The notes beneath the pieces are model-generated. The model did no database searches. It had not been told where the DNA came from and was given only the letters and a program-made list of their open reading frames with translations. The position numbers were made by a program, and so were the translations under genes. Below are positions 45,611-54,507 of a stretch of 60,822 nt of DNA, one piece after another; within the stretch, counting starts at the first letter, position 1; every line of letters begins with the position of its first letter. Origin of the DNA: Alphaproteobacteria bacterium (GTDB lineage Bacteria > Pseudomonadota > Alphaproteobacteria > Rhizobiales > Amorphaceae); contig JAUIJH010000012.1 in NCBI GenBank assembly GCA_030431335.1, positions 1 to 60,822 of the forward strand, read 5' to 3'.

Positions 45611-46863
45611 TCGGCGGCCTCCCGCGGCGCCGGCTGGCCGGCCGAGGCCTGGCGTTTCGGCCGCACCAACAGGTCGACCAGCCCGCCGATGCCCTTCGGC
45701 GCGAACAGCGTCACCAGGACGAAAGCGACGCCGAGCAGCACCTGCCACCAGTCCACCCACTGGATGGTGTAGAAGCCGAGGTGGATGTCGGGCGCCCGGC
45801 CGCCGGTGAACCAGGTGGACAGGAGCGACACGAATGCCGCGCCGATGATCGCGCCATAGAGCCGCCCGCGCCCGCCGATCGCCACCCAGACCGCCAGGTA
45901 GATCGAGGCGATCGGCGCGATCTCGGCCGGGTTCACGATGCCCGCCTGCGGGTAGTAGAGCGCGCCCGCGATGCCCGCGATGATCGCCGTCAGCGTGAAC
46001 ACGAACAGCTTGTAGTGCTCCACCTGGTAGCCGAGGAAGCGCACGCGGGGCTCGTCGTCGCGAATGCCGCGGATGACGGAGCCGAACTTCCCCGACACGA
46101 TCCATGCGGCCAGCAGGTAGCCCGCCCCCAGCGCCACCGCCGAGGCGACGAAGAAAGCCACCGAGACGACGCTCTGCGGCACCTCCTCGAAGCCCGGGAT
46201 GTTCTGCAGCCCGGACAGCCCGTTGTTGCCGCGCAAGCCGGAATCGTTCTGGAACAGGTAGAGCGACAGCGCCAACGTCATCGCCTGCGTCAGGATCGAC
46301 AGGTAGACCCCGGTGACGCGGCTGCGGAAGGCGAGCCAGCCGAAGACCAGCGCCAGCAGCCCCGGCACCAGCACCACCAGAATGAGCTGCAGCGGCAGCG
46401 AGTGGGCGAAGGCCCAGATCGGCGGAATGTCGCTGCCGCCCACCACGCCGAAGATCTGGGTGCCGATGGCGTCGCGGATCTCCTGCGGCGTCGGCGGCAG
46501 GGGCGCGTTGCGCGCCGCCTCCACCACGATGGCCTCGGTGCGCGCGTACATGATCCACATCCCGACCATGTAGCCGCCGAGCCCGAAGAAGGCGAAATGG
46601 CCGAGGCTGAGGATGCCGCAATAGCCCCACACCAGATCCATCGCGACGGCGATGAGGCACAGGCACATGGTTTTGCCGAGCGTCTTGACGAGGCTGGTGG
46701 AAATGTCCCCGCCCGCCGCTTCGGACAGCGACACGATGGACACGGTGAAGGCGATGAGGAGCAGCATCACCACGATGGTGGAGGGCTGGGCCAGGAAGGA
46801 GCGGTGGCGCACCAGGCTTCTGCCCCGCTCCGACATCGTGGGATTGGTGGGAGGCGTTGCCAT
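45607..46863 (-). CDS. urtC: Urea ABC transporter permease UrtC
   Basis: Inner-membrane permease of 418 residues, LivM-like, with about ten helices. The YCGILSLGHFAFFGLGGYMVGM segment near 77-98 and the hydrophilic loop about 110-140 containing QIFGVVGGSDIPPIW are UrtC marks. ATG 46863 has GGAGG seven bases upstream; an in-frame TTG at 46869 overlapping the urtB stop is an alternative. Codon and hydrophobicity pattern are normal. Confidence 0.94.
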   Translation of the reverse strand: MATPPTNPTMSERGRSLVRHRSFLAQPSTIVVMLLLIAFTVSIVSLSEAAGGDISTSLVKTLGKTMCLCLIAVAMDLVWGYCGILSLGHFAFFGLGGYMVGMWIMYARTEAIVVEAARNAPLPPTPQEIRDAIGTQIFGVVGGSDIPPIWAFAHSLPLQLILVVLVPGLLALVFGWLAFRSRVTGVYLSILTQAMTLALSLYLFQNDSGLRGNNGLSGLQNIPGFEEVPQSVVSVAFFVASAVALGAGYLLAAWIVSGKFGSVIRGIRDDEPRVRFLGYQVEHYKLFVFTLTAIIAGIAGALYYPQAGIVNPAEIAPIASIYLAVWVAIGGRGRLYGAIIGAAFVSLLSTWFTGGRAPDIHLGFYTIQWVDWWQVLLGVAFVLVTLFAPKGIGGLVDLLVRPKRQASAGQPAPREAAE

Positions 46864-46865
46864 CG

Positions 46866-48854
46866 TCAAGCCTCCGCCGCGCGGCCCTTGAGGGCGAAGA
46901 TGCCCTTGGGGCGGAACTGAATGAAGATGATGATGAAGATGATCATGTAGGTCTGCGCCGCCAGTGTGTTGGACGGGTTCAGCGCCTCGATGCCCTTCTG
47001 CAGGAAGCCGATCAGCGTCGCGCCGGCGAGCGTGCCGAAGATGCTGCCGACACCGCCGACCACCACCGTCATGAAGCTCTGCACGATGTAGCCGGCGCCG
47101 AGGTCCGAGGTGACCTTGGCGAAGAGGCCGATGGCGACGCCGGCAATCCCCGCGATGCCCGAGCCGAGCCCGAAGGTGAGCATGTTGATGCGGTCCGGGT
47201 TGATGCCCATTGCCGCGGCCATGCGCGGGTTTTGCCGCACCGAGCGGACTTCGAGCCCCAGCCGCGTCTTGTTGAGGATGAACAGGAGCACCAGGAAGAA
47301 GATGACCGACAGCACGAAGATCGCGATGCGGATGTAGGAGATCGAAAGCGCGTCGTTGATCACCAGCGCGCCGCCGAGCCAGTCGGGCGAGGTGAGGGGG
47401 CGCGCCTGGGTGCCGAAAATGTTCTTCGCCAGCTGCTGCAGCGCGATCGACACGCCGAACGTCGCCAGCAGCGTCTCCAGCGGGCGGTGGTAGAGCCAGC
47501 GGATGACGAGCCGCTCAAGCGCCACGCCGGCGGCGAAGGTGATCGCGAAGGCCACCGGCAGCGCCACGATGATCGACAGCGTCTTGTCCGGGATGAACAG
47601 CTGGATCACGTAACCCGTGTAGGCGCCCATCATGATGAACTCGCCGTGGGCCATGTTGATGACGCCCATCACGCCGAAGGTGATGGCGAGGCCGATGGCG
47701 GCGAGGAAGTAGATCGAGGCCAGCGAGATGCCGTCGAGCGCGAGGTCGGCCGCCTCGTACATGGCGACGCGCATGTTGATGGCGTCGATGGTCTCGTTGG
47801 TGGCGTCGGTGATGGCCGGCGACTGGGAGTAGACGTCCTCGAAGATGAAGTTGCCGAGGAGGGCGAACTGCTCGTCCTCGGTCATCGTGTGCGGCACCTT
47901 GCCCTCGTCGGCGAGGCGCAGGTAGGCGGCGTCGCGTGCCTCGCGCGTGTCGAGCGTCGCCACCTTCACGCCGGCGACCGACCCGTCGTCGATCGCCGCG
48001 ATCAGCGCCTGGTCGCGCGCGGCCGCGGTGATCACCTTCGGCGCCAGACCCTCGTTGACCAGGATCTCGTAGGCGGCCTGATAGCTAAAGCCGTCGCTGC
48101 CGGGTGTCAGCGTGCGGGCGACGTTGGCATCGCTCGGGGCGGATTTCTCGCGCACCGCGAGGTGCGTCGCGAGCAGCGGGTTGAGCGTCGCGCGGGTGCT
48201 CACGTCGAGGTCGCCGGCAAAGCTCATGATGGCGGCGATGCGGGCCGCCTCGTCCTCGTCGAACTGAATGGTGAGGCGGCGTTCGGCGCGCGCCATCGCC
48301 TCCTGCACGAAGGGGTCGCTTTCGCGCCCGATGGCGGCGCGCAGGCCGGTGAGATGGGAGGCTTCCGGGTCGCGCTCGATGCCCTGGAGGGCTCTGAGGC
48401 GCACCGCGGGATCCGGGTCGTTGAGCTGGAAGGCGACCAGCGCTGCGCCGATCATGGCCTGAATGCCGCTGTTGGGCTTGATCTGGTCGACGTCGCGGCG
48501 GCTGGCCTCCCCCATGGGGGCGCCGGTGATGATGTTGGTCAGCTCGTAGGCGCTGCCCTTGCGCGCGGCGCGGACGAAGCGCCCGTCCGATTTGCGCACG
48601 TAGAGTTCGCGCTCGCGCCACAGGCGCAGCACGTCCGCCGCTTCCGGCAGGCCGCTCGATGCCAGCGCGTCGATGGCCGGGCCGATGGTCCGGCGCGAGC
48701 TCTTCTGGATGAGCTCGGAGTTGTCGAGCAGGATCTGCTCGACCGGGGTCGGCGGCGCCTCGGATTGCGCGCCGACGCCCGCCGCCCAGAAAAGGGCGGC
48801 GAGCGCGACGAGAACGGCGGGGGCAAGCCCCGCCAGTCTAGGAGCCTTGCGCAC
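46866..48854 (-). CDS. urtB: Urea ABC transporter permease UrtB with long periplasmic N-terminus
   Basis: Permease of 662 residues. A signal peptide (about 1-29, ending GVGAQS) leads a periplasmic, helical-repeat region of about 340 residues, then a LivH-like membrane domain from about 378 with INMAHGEFIMMGAYTGY as its core motif. Such extended N-termini are common in proteobacterial UrtB and may interact with UrtA. The start is GTG 48854, immediately after the urtA stop codon with no gap, so translation is coupled. Confidence 0.94.
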   Translation of the reverse strand: MRKAPRLAGLAPAVLVALAALFWAAGVGAQSEAPPTPVEQILLDNSELIQKSSRRTIGPAIDALASSGLPEAADVLRLWRERELYVRKSDGRFVRAARKGSAYELTNIITGAPMGEASRRDVDQIKPNSGIQAMIGAALVAFQLNDPDPAVRLRALQGIERDPEASHLTGLRAAIGRESDPFVQEAMARAERRLTIQFDEDEAARIAAIMSFAGDLDVSTRATLNPLLATHLAVREKSAPSDANVARTLTPGSDGFSYQAAYEILVNEGLAPKVITAAARDQALIAAIDDGSVAGVKVATLDTREARDAAYLRLADEGKVPHTMTEDEQFALLGNFIFEDVYSQSPAITDATNETIDAINMRVAMYEAADLALDGISLASIYFLAAIGLAITFGVMGVINMAHGEFIMMGAYTGYVIQLFIPDKTLSIIVALPVAFAITFAAGVALERLVIRWLYHRPLETLLATFGVSIALQQLAKNIFGTQARPLTSPDWLGGALVINDALSISYIRIAIFVLSVIFFLVLLFILNKTRLGLEVRSVRQNPRMAAAMGINPDRINMLTFGLGSGIAGIAGVAIGLFAKVTSDLGAGYIVQSFMTVVVGGVGSIFGTLAGATLIGFLQKGIEALNPSNTLAAQTYMIIFIIIFIQFRPKGIFALKGRAAEA

Positions 48855-50141
48855 TTAGTAGTTCGACTTGATCTGAACGCAGGTCTTCGTTTCGGTGTTG
48901 TACATGCCGCACTTGAGGTCCTTCCAATCGGACGTCAGCACGGCCGATTCCGGAAGGAAGTCCGTCCAGGCGTCGCCGTCGACCTCTTCGGTCTGGCTGA
49001 TGATATCGAACTGCCCGTCCTCGGTGATCTCGCCGATCAGGACCGGCTTGGACAGGTGGTGGTTCGGGAGCATCTTCGCCGTGCCACCGGTGAGGTTCGG
49101 GAACTCCTGGCCGATCATCGCCTGCTCGACGGCGTCGACGTCGGTGGTGCCGGCTGCCTCGACGGCGTTCACCCACATGTTGAAGCCGATGTAGTGGGCT
49201 TCCATCGGGTCGTTGGTCACGCGGTCGTCGCCCATGCGCGCCTTCCAGGCGGCGATGAACTCTTCGTTCGCCGGCGTGTCGGCGGACTGGAAGTAGTTCC
49301 ACGCGGCGAGGTGGCCGACGAGGTTGGAGGTGTCGAGGCCGGACAGCTCCTCTTCGCCGACCGAGAAGGCGACGACGGGGATGTCGTCGGCGGACACGCC
49401 GGAGGCGGCGAGTTCCTTGTAGAAGCCGACGTTGGCGTCACCGTTGATGGTGGAGATCACGCCGACCTTCTTGCCGTCGGCGCCCAGGCCCACGACGTCG
49501 GAAACGATCTTCGACCAGTCGGAGTGACCGAAGGGCGTGTAGTTGACGAAAATGTCGTCAGCCGGGATGCCCTTGTCCTTGAGGTACTGCTCGAGGATCT
49601 TGTTGGTCGTGCGCGGATAGACGTAGTCGGTGCCGAGCAGGGCAAACTTTTCGACGCCCAGCTCCTCGAGGAAGTAGTCGACGGCGGGGATCGCCTGCTG
49701 GTTCGGCGCGGCGCCGGTGTAGAACACGTTCTTGGACGATTCCTCGCCCTCGTACTGCACCGGGTAGAACAGGAGGCCGTTCAGCTCCTCGAGCACCGGC
49801 AGCACCGACTTGCGCGACACCGAGGTCCAGTTGCCGAAGATCACGTCGACGTCGTGCACGGTCAGAAGCTCGCGCGCCTTCTCGGCGAACAGGGGCCAGT
49901 CGGAGGCCGGGTCGACAACCACCGCTTCGAGCTGGCAGCCGAGCAGGCCGCCATTTTCGTTCTGCTTGTCGATCAGCATCAGGACGGTGTCCTTCAGCGT
50001 CGTCTCCGAAATCGCCATCGTGCCGGAGAGCGAGTGCAGAACGCCGACCTTGATGGGGCATTCCACGTCCTGCGCGAAGGCGGGCGCGGCCAACGCGGTG
50101 GTCGCGGCAAGCGCAGCGGCAAGGGCAAATTGTGCTTTCAT
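48855..50141 (-). CDS. urtA: Urea ABC transporter substrate-binding protein UrtA
   Basis: Periplasmic urea receptor of 428 residues. The signal peptide (about 1-23, ending PAFAQD) is followed by IKVGVLHSLSGTMAISETTL, a diagnostic UrtA segment; NWTSVSRKSVLPVLEELNGL and PVQYEGEESSKNV further support urea specificity. ATG 50141 has GGAGGATCC ten bases upstream. It is first in the operon and carries a sigma-54 promoter match 41-57 bases before the start, which suggests nitrogen-starvation control. Confidence 0.96.
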   Translation of the reverse strand: MKAQFALAAALAATTALAAPAFAQDVECPIKVGVLHSLSGTMAISETTLKDTVLMLIDKQNENGGLLGCQLEAVVVDPASDWPLFAEKARELLTVHDVDVIFGNWTSVSRKSVLPVLEELNGLLFYPVQYEGEESSKNVFYTGAAPNQQAIPAVDYFLEELGVEKFALLGTDYVYPRTTNKILEQYLKDKGIPADDIFVNYTPFGHSDWSKIVSDVVGLGADGKKVGVISTINGDANVGFYKELAASGVSADDIPVVAFSVGEEELSGLDTSNLVGHLAAWNYFQSADTPANEEFIAAWKARMGDDRVTNDPMEAHYIGFNMWVNAVEAAGTTDVDAVEQAMIGQEFPNLTGGTAKMLPNHHLSKPVLIGEITEDGQFDIISQTEEVDGDAWTDFLPESAVLTSDWKDLKCGMYNTETKTCVQIKSNY

Positions 50142-50181
50142 GAAAAAAGGATCCTCCGACTGTTTTTTCAGAAACGTGGAG

Positions 50182-50198
50182 TGCAAAGGCCTTGCCAA
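50182..50198 (-). promoter_or_regulatory. Sigma-54 promoter of urtABCDE
   Basis: On the minus strand the sequence reads TTGGCAAGGCCTTTGCA, matching the sigma-54 consensus TGGCACG-N4-TTGCW with GG and GC exactly 10 bases apart. It lies 41-57 bases before the urtA ATG, leaving room for a leader of about 30 bases. RpoN with NtrC would couple urea uptake to nitrogen limitation. Confidence 0.7.
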
Positions 50199-50284
50199 CC
50201 CAAAGGGGCGCTTTACGGATCGTAAATTTGCGGGGATGTCCGGGCTGCTCGCGATCAATCGCCTAATTTGTGTGCAGTGCCCAG

Positions 50285-50305
50285 GGGCAATATTGTGCAT
50301 TGCCC
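50285..50305. promoter_or_regulatory. Inverted repeat upstream of the urtA promoter, possible activator site
   Basis: GGGCAAT (50285-50291) and ATTGCCC (50299-50305) form a perfect inverted repeat with a 7-base centre containing TGTGC. It is about 90-110 bases upstream of the sigma-54 element, the normal distance for an enhancer-binding protein such as NtrC. The similarity to the NtrC consensus (TGCAC half-sites) is partial. Confidence 0.45.
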
Positions 50306-50485
50306 TAAAAGTGGCCATCGTTCGGACACATGCTGGCCCAATTCGCCGTCCCGGCGGGGGGGCGGCGCCGAGGAGCAGGCGGCCGAAGCCGTCGAGGCTC
50401 ACTCGTGTTCAGCCAAGCCGCTCCCGCTTTTTGCGGGTCGCGTTTTTCCGGGCCGCTTGCCTGCTCCGGCAAGCTCGGAGCCGCT

Positions 50486-51898
50486 TTAGGCGGCCTTGGA
50501 AGGGGCAGGGAGCAGCGCGCGGGCGGCTGCGGGCGCCGGTCCGCCTTGGGCCCAGTCCAGGAGTTCGACCGTGTGCACGACCGGCCGCGGACCGGACGAA
50601 AGCTGCGTGATGCAGCCGATGTTGCCGGTGGCGATGAGATCGGCCCCGGTCGCATCGATGTTGGCCAGCTTGCGCGCCTTCAATTGCTCGGCGATGCCGG
50701 GCTGCATGATGTTGTAGGTGCCGGCCGAGCCGCAGCACAGATGCCCCTCGGGCACCTCGCTCACCGCAAAGCCGGCGGCCTCCAGCAGCCGCTTCGGCTC
50801 GACGCGGATCTTCTGCCCGTGCTGCATCGAGCAGGCGCTGTGATAGGCGACGGTGACGCCGGATGCCCGCGGCGCGGCGGCCAGCTCCAGCCCGGCGAGG
50901 TATTCGGTGATGTCCTTGGCGAGGTGGGAGACGCGCGCCGCCTTCTCGGCATAGGCGGCGTTCTCGCGCAGCATGAAGCCGTAATCCTTGATGGTCGTGC
51001 CGCAGCCGGAGGCGGTGATGACGATGGCGTCGAGGCCGGCGCCTTCGATTTCGGCGGTCCACGCATCGACATTGGCTTTGGCGGAGGCGTGGGATGCCTC
51101 GTCCTTGCCCAGATGGTGTACGAGCGCGCCGCAGCAGCCCTCCCCCTGGGGCAGGACCACCTCGACACCGGCACGGTTGAGCACGCGGATCGCCGCTTCG
51201 TTGGTGGCCGGCGCCAGCACCCGCTGGGCGCAGCCGCTCAGGAGGGCGACGCGGGCTCGGCGCGGGCCTTCGGCCGGAAACACCGCCGGGCGGGGCAGAT
51301 CCCTTGCCGCCGGCAGCGCGGTGGGGGCGAGCGCCAGCATCGCGCCGATCCGGGCGAAGAAGCCGGCCGCCGGCGCGTTGTGGCGCCCGGCATTGACCAC
51401 GGCCGGCGCCGCGCTGCCGGGGGCGGCGGGATCGGCAGGACCCGGCCGGGCCGGGCGCAACAGGCGCGCGAAGGGCGCCGCCAGCCTGGCCCCTTGCAAC
51501 GCCAGGCGGAACCGGCCCGGATGGGGCAGCACCGCCGCCAGCACCCACCGCACCAGCCGGTCGCCGAGGGGCCGCCGGTAGGTCTTCTCGATGTGGGCGC
51601 GGGCATGGTCGACGAGGTGCATGTAGTTGACGCCCGAGGGGCACGTCGTCATGCACGAAAGGCAGGACAGGCAGCGGTCGACATGGCGCACGTCGGTCTC
51701 GTTCGCCGCCCGGTCCTTCTCCAGCATGTCCTTGATCTGGTAGATGCGCCCGCGCGGGCTGTCGCGCTCGTCGCCGAGGAGAACGAAGGTCGGGCACGTC
51801 GCGGTGCAGAAGCCGCAATGGACGCAGGCGCGCAGGATACCGTCGATGTGGCGAATCTGGGGATCGGCGCGCTGCGCCTCGGAGAAATGCGTTTGCAT
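50486..51898 (-). CDS. glcF: Glycolate oxidase iron-sulfur subunit
   Basis: Iron-sulfur subunit of glycolate oxidase, 470 residues. Two 4Fe-4S motifs are seen near the N-terminus (CVHCGFCTATCP at about 26 and CLSCLSCMTTCP at about 73), followed by two CCG domains (GEGCCGALVHHLG and EGHLCCGSAGTYN). It passes electrons from GlcD/GlcE flavins to the quinone pool at the inner membrane. It is the last gene of the glc operon, after an inserted membrane-protein gene and a 92-base gap. Some residues between 135 and 215 form an Ala/Pro-rich linker. Confidence 0.95.
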   Translation of the reverse strand: MQTHFSEAQRADPQIRHIDGILRACVHCGFCTATCPTFVLLGDERDSPRGRIYQIKDMLEKDRAANETDVRHVDRCLSCLSCMTTCPSGVNYMHLVDHARAHIEKTYRRPLGDRLVRWVLAAVLPHPGRFRLALQGARLAAPFARLLRPARPGPADPAAPGSAAPAVVNAGRHNAPAAGFFARIGAMLALAPTALPAARDLPRPAVFPAEGPRRARVALLSGCAQRVLAPATNEAAIRVLNRAGVEVVLPQGEGCCGALVHHLGKDEASHASAKANVDAWTAEIEGAGLDAIVITASGCGTTIKDYGFMLRENAAYAEKAARVSHLAKDITEYLAGLELAAAPRASGVTVAYHSACSMQHGQKIRVEPKRLLEAAGFAVSEVPEGHLCCGSAGTYNIMQPGIAEQLKARKLANIDATGADLIATGNIGCITQLSSGPRPVVHTVELLDWAQGGPAPAAARALLPAPSKAA

Positions 51899-51990
51899 GG
51901 GAAGGACGCTAGCGCGCTTTCCCGCCGGGCGAAATCACCCCGGCGACAAGAAATCACCGCCGCGCACGCGTGCGCCGTCGCGCCGCACGC

Positions 51991-52536
51991 TCAGACGAAA
52001 TAGCTGTTGGGATCCTCGATCTCGTGCTGCCGGGCGATGCGGATCAGCCCCTTGACCGATCGGGCGACGAGCCAGACCGCGATCAGCGGGAACAGCAGCA
52101 GCCCGACGCCGAGAAAGGACAGCGCCCAGGCGACGAGATTGGCCCCCAGGCCGATCCAGAAGGTGCGCATCTGGTAAGTATAGTGCGTCGCGAGCCAGGG
52201 CGGCGGGTTCTGTTTGGCGCTCTGGTAGGCGAACAGCGCCGCGAGGATGGCGAGGAACGGCATCGCGAGGCTTGCCAGGTAGCCCGCGTAAATCAGCTTG
52301 ACGTTGACCACGGTGGGGCGGAACCAGCGCGAGGTCTTCACGGACGCCCCGGAACCGGTTCCGCTGCCTTTGTCCATCTCGGGTGCCTCCTGCGGCGAGG
52401 GGCCCGCGGCCACGCTGCGCACGGCGGTCACGCTCTTGCCGGCACTGGGAACGCTGCCTTTGGTCGCACGGGCGGCCCCGTCGACGGCGGCGCCGACGGT
52501 CAGGGCATTGCTGTCGTCGTGGCGTCGGGCGCTCAT
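51991..52536 (-). CDS. DUF4870-like membrane protein within the glc operon
   Basis: Protein of 181 residues: an N-terminal hydrophilic Ser/Ala/Gly-rich half (about 1-70) and three predicted helices (about 80-105, 122-142, 147-165) ending near a short polar tail, EDPNSYFV. The layout YAGYLASLAMPFLAIL followed by HYTYQMRTFWIGL matches DUF4870-type proteins, of unknown role. ATG 52536 overlaps the glcE stop as ATGA, so it is translated with the oxidase. A scaffold or membrane anchor for the otherwise soluble oxidase is conceivable, but not shown. Confidence 0.72.
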   Translation of the reverse strand: MSARRHDDSNALTVGAAVDGAARATKGSVPSAGKSVTAVRSVAAGPSPQEAPEMDKGSGTGSGASVKTSRWFRPTVVNVKLIYAGYLASLAMPFLAILAALFAYQSAKQNPPPWLATHYTYQMRTFWIGLGANLVAWALSFLGVGLLLFPLIAVWLVARSVKGLIRIARQHEIEDPNSYFV

Positions 52537-53732
52537 GCAGCCTCCCGGGACATGCGCTTGGGATTGAGAATACCTTCCGGATCGAAGGCAGTCCGGAGAC
52601 GCTTGGCGAGCGCCTCCACTCCGGTAGCCATGGGATGGAATGTGGCAACGTTTGCGCGAATGTCCACCGGGGCCCGCAACAACATCGCGTGGCCGCCGCA
52701 CATCTCCACATTTGCGCGCAATTGCGCCGCGCCGGCATCGCCCACGGCGGGCGTCGCGATCAGGACGAGTCCGCCGGCCCAGTCGCAGTAGGAGCGCGAT
52801 CCGCCCGGCGCCGCGGCGGCGAGGGCCGGGCCGGCTGTCGGCGGCACCGAGCAGCGCCAGACGGCCTCGTCGGTGCCGACGAACGGGGCCCCGTCGGCGA
52901 TCGCCCGCCAGATCGCGATCGATTCGTCGGTCTCGGCGCGGCGCTGCGGCAGGCCGGCGAACAGCGCTTCGGCCGCCGCCGTGCGGGCCGCCACCGACGG
53001 GCCGAAGCCCTCGATGCGCAACGCCGTGATGCTCGCCGTGGCGCCGGCCACCACCAGCGGCGCGATGTCGGCGGGCAGGTGGGCCGCGCCGGACACGTCG
53101 CCGGAGAAGCCCATCGCGCGGGACATCGCCTCGGCGGCGGCCTCGGCATCGAGGCCCTCAAGCATCAGCGTCGTCTGGCATTCGGCGCGCGGCAGCACCT
53201 TGACCGTCAGCTCCGTCGCGACCGCCAGCGTGCCCCACGAGCCCGCCAGCGCGCGGGCGAGATCGTAGCCGGTCACGTTCTTGACCACGCGCCCGCCCGC
53301 CTTGAACGGCTCGCCCCGGCCCGACACCGCGTGCACGCCGAGCATGTGGTCGCGCACCGCCCCCACCGCGATCCGGCGCGGGCCGGCGAAATTGGTGGCG
53401 AAGGCGCCGCCGAAGGTGGGCACGCCTTCGGCTCCCAGCAGCGCCGTGTAGTCCGGCGGCTCGAACGCCAGCATCTGGCCGCGCGCGGCGAGCGTCGCCT
53501 CGATCTCGGCCATAGGCGTGCCCGGGGCCAGCGTCAGCACCAGCTCTTCGGGCTCGTAGCTCACGATGCCGGCGCAATCGGCCATTTCCAGCGCATAGGC
53601 GGTCTGGCCGGGACCGGCGATGGCGCGCTTGGTGCCGCCGCCGATCACTTCGAGCGGTTCTTTGGCGGCAAGGGCCCAGCGGATGGTGTCGGCGACTTCG
53701 GCGGCGTCGCGCGGGCGCAATCGGTCGGTCAA
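52533..53732 (-). CDS. glcE: Glycolate oxidase FAD-binding subunit
   Basis: FAD-linked subunit of glycolate oxidase, 399 residues, with an FAD_binding_4 domain (about 5-175). The flavin-binding stretch VIGGGTKRAI near 34, TLAPGTPMAEIEATLAARG near 67 and the FGGAFATNFAGPRR loop near 107 are typical, as is GGRVVKNVTGYDLARALAGS near 146. It works with GlcD and GlcF in oxidising glycolate to glyoxylate. It follows the Rap1a-like gene by 2 bases. Confidence 0.93.
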   Translation of the reverse strand: MTDRLRPRDAAEVADTIRWALAAKEPLEVIGGGTKRAIAGPGQTAYALEMADCAGIVSYEPEELVLTLAPGTPMAEIEATLAARGQMLAFEPPDYTALLGAEGVPTFGGAFATNFAGPRRIAVGAVRDHMLGVHAVSGRGEPFKAGGRVVKNVTGYDLARALAGSWGTLAVATELTVKVLPRAECQTTLMLEGLDAEAAAEAMSRAMGFSGDVSGAAHLPADIAPLVVAGATASITALRIEGFGPSVAARTAAAEALFAGLPQRRAETDESIAIWRAIADGAPFVGTDEAVWRCSVPPTAGPALAAAAPGGSRSYCDWAGGLVLIATPAVGDAGAAQLRANVEMCGGHAMLLRAPVDIRANVATFHPMATGVEALAKRLRTAFDPEGILNPKRMSREAA

Positions 53733-53734
53733 GA

Positions 53735-54505
53735 TCAGTTGCCCACCCGGCGCGGTCCTTGCGGGCCGGTCGGCCGCGCCGGCGTCGTAGGTCGCGTGGG
53801 CGAGGCTATCGGGGGGTACTGCAACAGCGGCACCTCAGGCGCCGACGACGTGCCGGCGGATGAGGGCGCCCCAGGCGTCCCCGACGTGCCGGCGCTCCCG
53901 GACGATGCGGCGCTGTCGGCCTCGGCCCCCGTGGGGCTGCCGGGGCTGGGGGGCGCGACGATGGGCAGCAGCGCCTCGGAGGACCCGTTGGACGGCGTCA
54001 CGATGCGCAGCTTCGGCTCGCGCGCCTCCACCTCGCTCGGCGGCGTCACGCGCAGGAGTTGCTCAGCCTGCGCCAGCACGATGGTTTTTTCGCCCTCATC
54101 CAGCAATGACGCGTCTTTCTTGCACTTGAAGGTCTCTTCCATGAGGAAATGGAACACGGCCGCCGTCGCCATGTCCGGCTTCACGCCCCGCTCGATGACG
54201 GTGACCAGCATGTCGGACAGCTCGGCCAGGCTCACCGGGCGCGGCAGGCAATAGGGCTTCTCGTTGCCATTGGCGATGGCGCCGTAATTGTAGCCCTCCA
54301 CCAGCCCGGCGAGGAATGCGAGGCATACGTAGTTCGGCGGGTCCGGCCTCTTGCCGTTCTCGTCGGCGCGGGCATCGCAATTCTTCAGGAAATTGCCGGC
54401 TTTCTTGGCGAAGTCGCTGCCCCCGTTGTCGGCGTTCTGGGCCGAAAGGGGCAGGGGGGCCGCGAACATCATGGCGGCTGCGAGGGCGGAGGCGGCAAGG
54501 CGCAT
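53735..54505 (-). CDS. Rap1a/Tai-like domain secreted protein within the glc operon
   Basis: Protein of 256 residues with a signal peptide (about 1-23, ending LSAQN), so it acts in the periplasm. Residues about 35-130 resemble the Rap1a/Tai fold: a conserved Cys in NYVCLAFLAGLVEGYNYG, a second near YCLPRPVSL and a third in TFKCKKD suggest disulfides. After about residue 150 the sequence is a Pro/Ser/Thr/Gly-rich tail. Family members include immunity proteins of type VI effectors, but no effector is nearby. It lies 2 bases both from glcD and from glcE, firmly inside the operon, so a role in glycolate metabolism or a recruited function is possible. Confidence 0.7.
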   Translation of the reverse strand: MRLAASALAAAMMFAAPLPLSAQNADNGGSDFAKKAGNFLKNCDARADENGKRPDPPNYVCLAFLAGLVEGYNYGAIANGNEKPYCLPRPVSLAELSDMLVTVIERGVKPDMATAAVFHFLMEETFKCKKDASLLDEGEKTIVLAQAEQLLRVTPPSEVEAREPKLRIVTPSNGSSEALLPIVAPPSPGSPTGAEADSAASSGSAGTSGTPGAPSSAGTSSAPEVPLLQYPPIASPTRPTTPARPTGPQGPRRVGN

Positions 54506-54507
54506 CG

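Larger units (their letters stand above)
50142..50485. other. Non-coding gap between glcF and urtA
   Basis: Contains the urtA leader, a sigma-54 promoter match and a 21-bp inverted repeat upstream of it. The glcF-proximal part (50421-50475) has small hairpins, CCCGC/GCGGG and CTTGCC/GGCAAG, that may end the glc transcript, without a T run on the minus strand. Confidence 0.5.

Noticed and set aside
46857..50225. A 1122-codon open frame on the plus strand across the urt operon
   Set aside because: It is a shadow of urtA and urtB on the other strand: very high GC makes stop codons rare. The translation is His/Arg/Asp-rich and unlike any protein, while the minus strand gives full transport proteins.
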